Assembly: GCA_026214975.1 (NCBI GenBank)
Contig: CM047806.1
Span: 104,603,345 to 104,667,344, forward strand
DNA: 64,000 nt
Reading direction: 5' to 3'
Source of the DNA: Gentiana macrophylla
Lineage: Eukaryota > Streptophyta > Magnoliopsida > Gentianales > Gentianaceae
This document shows positions 58,690 through 64,000 of the stretch, one piece after another. Position 1 is the first letter of the stretch. Each line of letters begins with the position of its first letter. The notes under the pieces were generated by a model that had not been told where the DNA came from, searched no databases, and saw only the letters and a list, made by a program, of their open reading frames with translations. The translations under genes and the position numbers were made by a program.

Positions 58690-59985
58690 AAACTAACTTT
58701 TTATTGAACCAAGTCCGCAATAGCGGCAGAGATTACATCATGAGGAGGGACATTTCCCCAATCAATACGATCAATAATATCCAAGTCATGTCTAGCAATA
58801 AATGCGCCAGAAAATTGACAGTGCGCTTGACAAAAGTAAAGGAAGAAGAAGTGAAGTAGGGCGAAAGCATTAGACAATCACGCGCCAAGCAACTAAAGAC
58901 AGACAGATCATCCGACGGCCTCAATAACGCTTGAACACAAGGCAAGAAATCAGTCTCAAAGGTGATAGCAGAAAGTCCCAGTCGAACAGCCTCTCCCATC
59001 GCCAGTAGAACCGACTGCATCTCCAGAACTTCAGGACTTATACCACGGTCGAAATGGAACGAAAAGGCGGCAACAACCGAACCAAGCGCATTTCTGAAGA
59101 TCAAACCTACACTAGAGCCCCAGGCCGTGACAGAAGAATCAGAGTTGCATTTCCAACTGCCCACGGGCTGAGCGCTCCAAATGACCGGGTGAGCAAGCCC
59201 CTCTGATCCCGTGTGAGACGCACTCCTCTGCCCCGGGTAAGGATGCAGAGACCACCCGGGAAACATAAATAGGCACATCATCAAAAACCGCACTGCATCG
59301 GGCTTTCCAAAGGTTCTAGAGAAGTAGACAAAAGGTAGAAACTTCATCCGAAGTATAACGCGCTACCATCGCACCAAAAAACTCTTTAAAATTCGATCCA
59401 TGCTGCATCCTTTGGCTACCAAAAGGTGAGGCGGCTCAGATCTCCCTTGCATAGTCGCAATAAAATAGCACATGCCGCATGGACTCCGTCTCTCTACCAC
59501 ATTCTAAACACGGTCCGAGCCCAGGTTGCGCTTAGCTAGATGCTTCCGAATCGGCAGGCAACCCTGCAAGCAACGCCATAAGAAGTGATGAACACGCTGC
59601 GGCACACTGACTCTCCAAACATCCCGTATACTATGTCTGACCCTGAAGAATATGACGTATGCACCGAGTCAGGCAATCCACCATACAAACTCAAGGCAAG
59701 GAAATAACCCGACTTCACTGAATATCTGCCCCTACGGTCATAGTACCAAATCAATTTATCTGGGTGTGAGCTTCCTGCAATGGGAGTCTATAGGATAGCG
59801 CCTATCTCCCAAGCCTAGAATTCTTGCATAAGGAAAGGCGAATTCCACTGCCGAGTACCTGGCAAAAGCAAAACCCGCACTTTACTATCCGTAGGTAGAG
59901 AGTGGGGTGAATGGGCTAATCGAAAGGAAGGCGGCATAGCAACCCAAGCATCATGAAAAACGTAAAGTGAGCTCACGTCTCTTAT
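58690..59985 (-). pseudogene. LINE 3' remnant with zf-RVT and RNase H domains
   Basis: Minus-strand frames give, in order, VFHDAWVAMPPSFRLAHSPH (about 59960), DKLIWYYDRRGRYSVKSGYF (zf-RVT domain start, about 59757), a shifted frame with RVHHFLWRCLQGCLPIRKH, and then an intact RNase H stretch in 58733-59347: WKCNSDSSVTAWGSSVGLIF, EMQSVLLAMGEAVRLGLSAI and TFETDFLPCVQALLRPSDD. A shifted tail reads IDRIDWGNVPPHDVIS, then IADLVQ and a stop near 58710. This is the 3' end of a plant LINE of the RNase H-bearing type, with several frameshifts and stops. Sequence 5' of zf-RVT, including the reverse transcriptase proper, is missing. Confidence 0.85.
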
Positions 59986-59989
59986 TCTC

Positions 59990-60260
59990 CATCATAGTAA
60001 TAGCAACAAAACAACAAAACAACTAAACAATAGAAATGACAAATACTTAAGGTAAAGGAAATAAAAGGATGCCAAAGGAAATTGACAAAGGGTAATAATT
60101 CTACTATTTCTTTCTTAATATCTCTACAACACGAATGGGGTTGGAGGTTATATATATTGAGAAGATGGAAATGAAACAACATGTAACTAATATTATAATT
60201 AGAGGTACATTGAATTAGGTAATCGACTTTGAAATCCAAAATTTAATACATAATACTCCC
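59990..60260 (-). repeat. probable 3' LTR of copia J
   Basis: On the minus strand, after the polypurine word AAAGGGAG (60267 to 60260), about 260 bp of non-coding sequence includes TATATATAACC near 60149. It runs up to the LINE remnant. The other LTR lies outside the window, so the limits are inferred. Confidence 0.5.
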
Positions 60261-60269
60261 TTTGGATGT

Positions 60270-61056
60270 CAACGACACAAAAACTATGTCTCGTTAAAAC
60301 TTTACTAAGGAAAAACCATTGGGAAAAAATCTTAGTAAGGAAAAAGAGCACATCATTCTTTGTGTATTATTCTGTCCCCTGAATTGAATATCAATTAAGA
60401 TCCTTTAGTCGCCGCATCCCGATTTTCTTCACTAGTCTTTCGAACGTTGCAGTCGGCAATGCCTTTGTAAATAAATTGCCAGATTGTCACTTGATCGGAT
60501 TTGTTCCATAGCAATTTCACCCTTCTTTTGTAATTCAAGAATAAAGAAGAATATTGGCAAAATATGTTTTGTTCTATCTTCTTTAATATATCCTCCCCTT
60601 TAATTGAGATATGCAAACTGCATTGTCTTCATACAACACAGTCGGAGGATTTTATATCTCATGTGATAGCCCATAGTTTTTTACGGATAAAATGAGACAT
60701 TGATCTCAACCAAACACATTCCTGACTAGCATCATGCACTGCTATTATTTCAGCATGATTCGAAGAAGTGGCTGCAATTGTTTGTTTTGTTGCCATGAAA
60801 TATCAACACCCCCACATGTACATAAATAACCAGTCTGAGATCTTTCTTTATGCAGGTCAGATAAATACCCCGCATCGGTATAGCCAATTATTTCAGGTCT
60901 AGAATTATATGAATATAATTAATAAACCTAAATCAATTGTTCCTTGAAGATAGAGAAAAATTGTTTAATACCATTCTCATATCGTTTCGTAGGAGATGAT
61001 CTAAATCTTGCCAATAAATTTACTACAAATGATAAATCAGGTCGAGTGCAGTTAGC
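60270..61056 (-). pseudogene. copia J RNase H remnant
   Basis: Minus-strand frames read NCTRPDLSFVVNLLARF (about 61040), then a decayed middle, KKGEIAMEQIRS near 60520, and PTATFERLVKKIGMRRLKDL with a stop near 60400. This is the C-terminal copia RNase H, out of frame with itself at several points. The same segment in copia B is at 12185-12482. Confidence 0.8.
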
Positions 61057-62847
61057 TGTTATATGTAATATCGCCGGATGGATCTAAGATCCACCCGATT
61101 ACGCAGCGGAAAGTACAAGATCTAGATCTAAACAATCAAAATAGATGAATAATAAATCTAACCTACGAGGGGGTTAGATTACCAACCTTTTTATGGTGCA
61201 AAACGCCAAGAACAAGGTCTATCCAATCCGAGCTAGTTGAGAGCCTAGTTGAGAAGCCAAAGTCTTCCAATGTGTGTCTCCAAGCACCACCAGGTGGATG
61301 GGGTTTCAAGCCGCCGGACCTCCTCGATATGCTACCGGAATAATCCCGAGGATTATCCCAACTCAAAACCCTAGTATTATAGCCGAAAATTCTAGGCTAT
61401 AATACTCCCAATAATGCGTGTGATATATGTGGTAAAAGGCTTGGGAGAACTCTCTTTATATAGGAGAGAAATCCTAGTCTCCAAGGCATTATTTAATTAA
61501 TACAAAATCAATCAAAATAATCATTTTCCTTAAAAAGATAAATCTAGAATATTCCTAAATTAATTAGGATATACAAAAGATTTTCTTTTCCTTAAATTAT
61601 TTAACAAATAAATAATTTAATCACATGTTAAATAATTATCCAAGAAAACTAATTTCCCAATAATTAAATAACAACAAAAAATGTGCCCCACCCTAAAATA
61701 GGCCATACGCATTTTTATCACAAATGGGCCGAGTCCACGAATTTTTTTTTTCCATGTATTTAATTATCTAGTCCAACTAAACAATTAATCCACATATCTA
61801 TTAAACAGTCCAATCCAACTATTTAATATTAATTGAGGTGAAACGACGAGAAAACATATGCATATTAGAGCTACACGCGGGATTATGACCCATATTCAAG
61901 AAATTTACAATAAATTAAATAAGATTATTCGCCGAATCGAACAATAATATTCAATCTATTAATTCCGGGATTACACCACCATAAACCCAAACCAAACTCG
62001 CCGAATATAGATAACTTACACTCAACTATGAGTTGATAAGCGCCCACCGATATAATCATTACATACGGATAAATCCTCCATGACTATTCGTTACGATTTG
62101 GGATATCTCCGCAGACCCTTCTCAAACCTCTTATCCTTATTTACCATTAACCCCTAGTGACCAAATAGTTCATAACTAATATAATATGAATCGCGCGCAT
62201 CGGTCGGGCTTTAGGATTAACAAACAAGTGGAACTCGCCTGCCTACTTCCCGAGGAAATGAATGGATTCCATATTCGTGATAGCACATGACTACTTACTC
62301 ATTCTAGAATAGAGCCAACGAGAAGTGTCGGACCACATACTACTTAAGTGATCCTTACTAACATATCAAACTCTACCCTAGTCTAAGCAAGCTTGTCCGT
62401 GATCACCTCAGATTGAGATTAATCCATATATGATCATCTTGTGATTCGATAAGACTTCTCGATCACGGAATTATATCGAGAACTCAAATCAAATCGGTCC
62501 CGCCCTATATGATTATCATTATATATAAATGCCCCACTAGTACTCCTATTACCGACAAATCGGATAAGATCCGCCACACCGTAAAGTGTTCGGGGCGCAT
62601 TAATAGCAAATTAATCATGAGACCCGCATCATTAATAAACTCTACGGTCTAATTTAATTTTTAAGTACATCTCACTAACTCAATCCTCTTGTGTATAGCC
62701 ATACACTGAGTTATGTGATTACATAAACGATGTACTTAGGGTTTTCAGTAGTGTCTTAATTATAAGCATACATGCATATAATAAGATGAATTATTAATTC
62801 TGTCCTAAAACAATTAGATAATTGTCTTTCGGGCACTACACCTAACA
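61057..62847 (-). mobile_element. solo LTR K (long copia-type LTR)
   Basis: Read on the minus strand it begins TGTTAGGTGTAGTGCCCGAA and ends ATATTACATATAACA. It is 1791 bp with TG...CA ends and flanks TTAGC (61052-61056) and ATAGC (62848-62852), a 5-bp target duplication with one mutation. A TATATAAAGAGAGTTCTCCC motif (minus strand, near 61450) is nearly the same as in solo LTR C, and the ends and overall order also match C, so both belong to one family. It interrupts the copia J reading between ALMYLA and NCTRPDL. Confidence 0.87.
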
Positions 62848-64000
62848 ATAGCAAGATACATAAGTGCACGAACTGCATTGAGATATGGTATTTCAGGACC
62901 CAGTATCTCTTCTTCATCCTCTCGAGGTCTAAACGGATGTTTAACAGGATCTAACGACCTGAGGACCATTGGAGTACTTAAAGAATGCACTTTATCTGTG
63001 TAAAACCGCTTTAGTATCTTCTGGGTATAAGTAGTTTGATGAACAAAGATTCCGTTATCTAAATGCTCAATTTGTAAACTAAGACAAAAAATTGTCATAC
63101 CGGAATCTTTGATCTCAAACTCTATCTTTAAGTATTCAACCGCTTTTTGGAGCTCTTTAGTAGTTCCAATCAAGTTAAGATCATCAACATTTACAGCTAT
63201 AATCACATAATCTGACCCATTTTTCTTTATGAAAACACACAGACATATTGGGTCATTTGTATAACATTCTTTAACTAAACATTCACTGAGACGGTTATAC
63301 CACGTACATCCAGATTGTTTGAGCCCATACAACGATTTCTGTAATTTGATAGAATACTTTTTTTGGGCTTGATCTACATGCTTCAGGCATGTTAAATCCT
63401 TCAGCAATTTTCATATAGATATTAGTATCTAATGATCCATAGAGATACGCGGTAACTACGTCCATCAGACGCATATCAAGTTTTTCATATACCGCTAAAC
63501 TCACAAGATATCGAAACGTTATTCCATCCATCACTGGCGAATACATTTCATCATAATCAAGCCCTGGTCTTTGTGAAAATCCTTGTGCTGGTGCTCTGGT
63601 AAATATAATGATCTTTTCCAGAATTTTCTTATTATTTTATATCTACACATCAATTGACTAAGACAAATTTCAAGGTTCACATTAGCAATTAGTTTTCAGT
63701 AAACTCATAGCACCAAAAGTATAATTTATCTACAAAGAAGTCTAAAAATAATGTATACTGCTAGCTTATATCAGATGTTTAAACAACATTAAAACATGAC
63801 ACAATTATGATAATTGGAAAATAGATTTGTCACAATAAATACCGCAAATTTTAAAATTTTAATTGATCTAAGCTGGCGAAAAGAGGAAGACAAAGCTTAT
63901 CTGTTTTCAGCACCGGATAATTAGGACTAGAATCAATAGCACCTCCCAAACATCCAAGCAAATGCCTTTTACGAACGTAACTGGTAGAGACTTGTGCTGA
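62848..64000 (-). pseudogene. copia J reverse transcriptase remnant, truncated by window
   Basis: From the right, minus-strand frames read MYSPVMDGITFRYLVSLAVY, MRLMDVVTAYLYGSLDTNIY and KIAEGFNMPEA. After a one-base shift near 63400 they give KKYSIKLQKSLYGLKQSGC, WYNRLSECLVKECYTNDPIC, VIIAVNVDDLNLIG (catalytic box with VDD kept), EYLKIEFEIKDSG and LDNGIFVHQTTYTQKILKRF. The usual MKTAFLNG-like motif is VVTAYLYG. The frame is open for 197 codons in the second part. Upstream sequence (63600-64000) lacks clear copia motifs, and its boundary is beyond the window. Confidence 0.85.

Noticed and set aside
57150..58690. L1 box upstream of the HDG5-like gene
   Set aside because: No exact TAAATGCA/TAAATGTA on either strand. 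TAAATGCG near 57862 differs at the last base.

Overview
The window is nuclear DNA of a flowering plant, very probably a eudicot. The evidence is one intact, intron-rich HD-ZIP class IV homeobox gene closest to Arabidopsis HDG5, set in AT-rich sequence packed with plant-type transposable elements: Ty1/copia and Ty3/gypsy LTR elements, a TRIM, a tRNA-derived SINE, Stowaway-like MITEs, hAT- and CACTA-like DNA elements, and LINE 3' ends with RNase H domains. The species cannot be fixed from the sequence.

Layout. 1-9300: small elements and duplicated segments, including a complete TRIM (326-678, TSD AACTG), a Stowaway MITE (854-1103), an LTR fragment of gypsy type (about 2500-4461), a SINE with an 18-bp TSD (4625-4877), and a diverged tandem duplication (4930-7740). 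9340-26980: a second copy of the segment at 690-1480, split by a TIR element and by a nest of LTR elements. Short LTR element A (10990-26719, TSD GCTTC) holds copia B (11837-24550, TSD AATGA) and solo LTR C (24599-26395, TSD GAGGG). B holds gypsy/Athila-like D (17309-24338, TSD ATAAC), and D holds hAT-like E (18818-19792, TSD CATCCAAC). 28430-29020: a LINE RNase H remnant.

29334-50434: a decayed copia element F, split by a CACTA-like element G (about 30891-45303), which itself contains gypsy-like H (32261-39911, TSD GATAT) and a 2.7-kb array of about 135-bp tandem repeats. F is also split by solo LTR I (47160-49133). 50858-57149 (minus): the HDG5-like gene in 11 coding exons, about 834 residues, with three MITE-type insertions in its introns. 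58690-59985: a LINE 3' remnant. About 59990-64000: a copia element J running off the window and split by solo LTR K (61057-62847).

The HDG5-like gene is the only host gene I can support with confidence. Everything else is mobile DNA, its decay products, or unassigned AT-rich sequence. No transposable element here shows an intact set of genes, so all are non-autonomous or dead. Copia F ends only 423 bp after the stop codon of the homeobox gene, so the gene sits in a small island between element-rich blocks.
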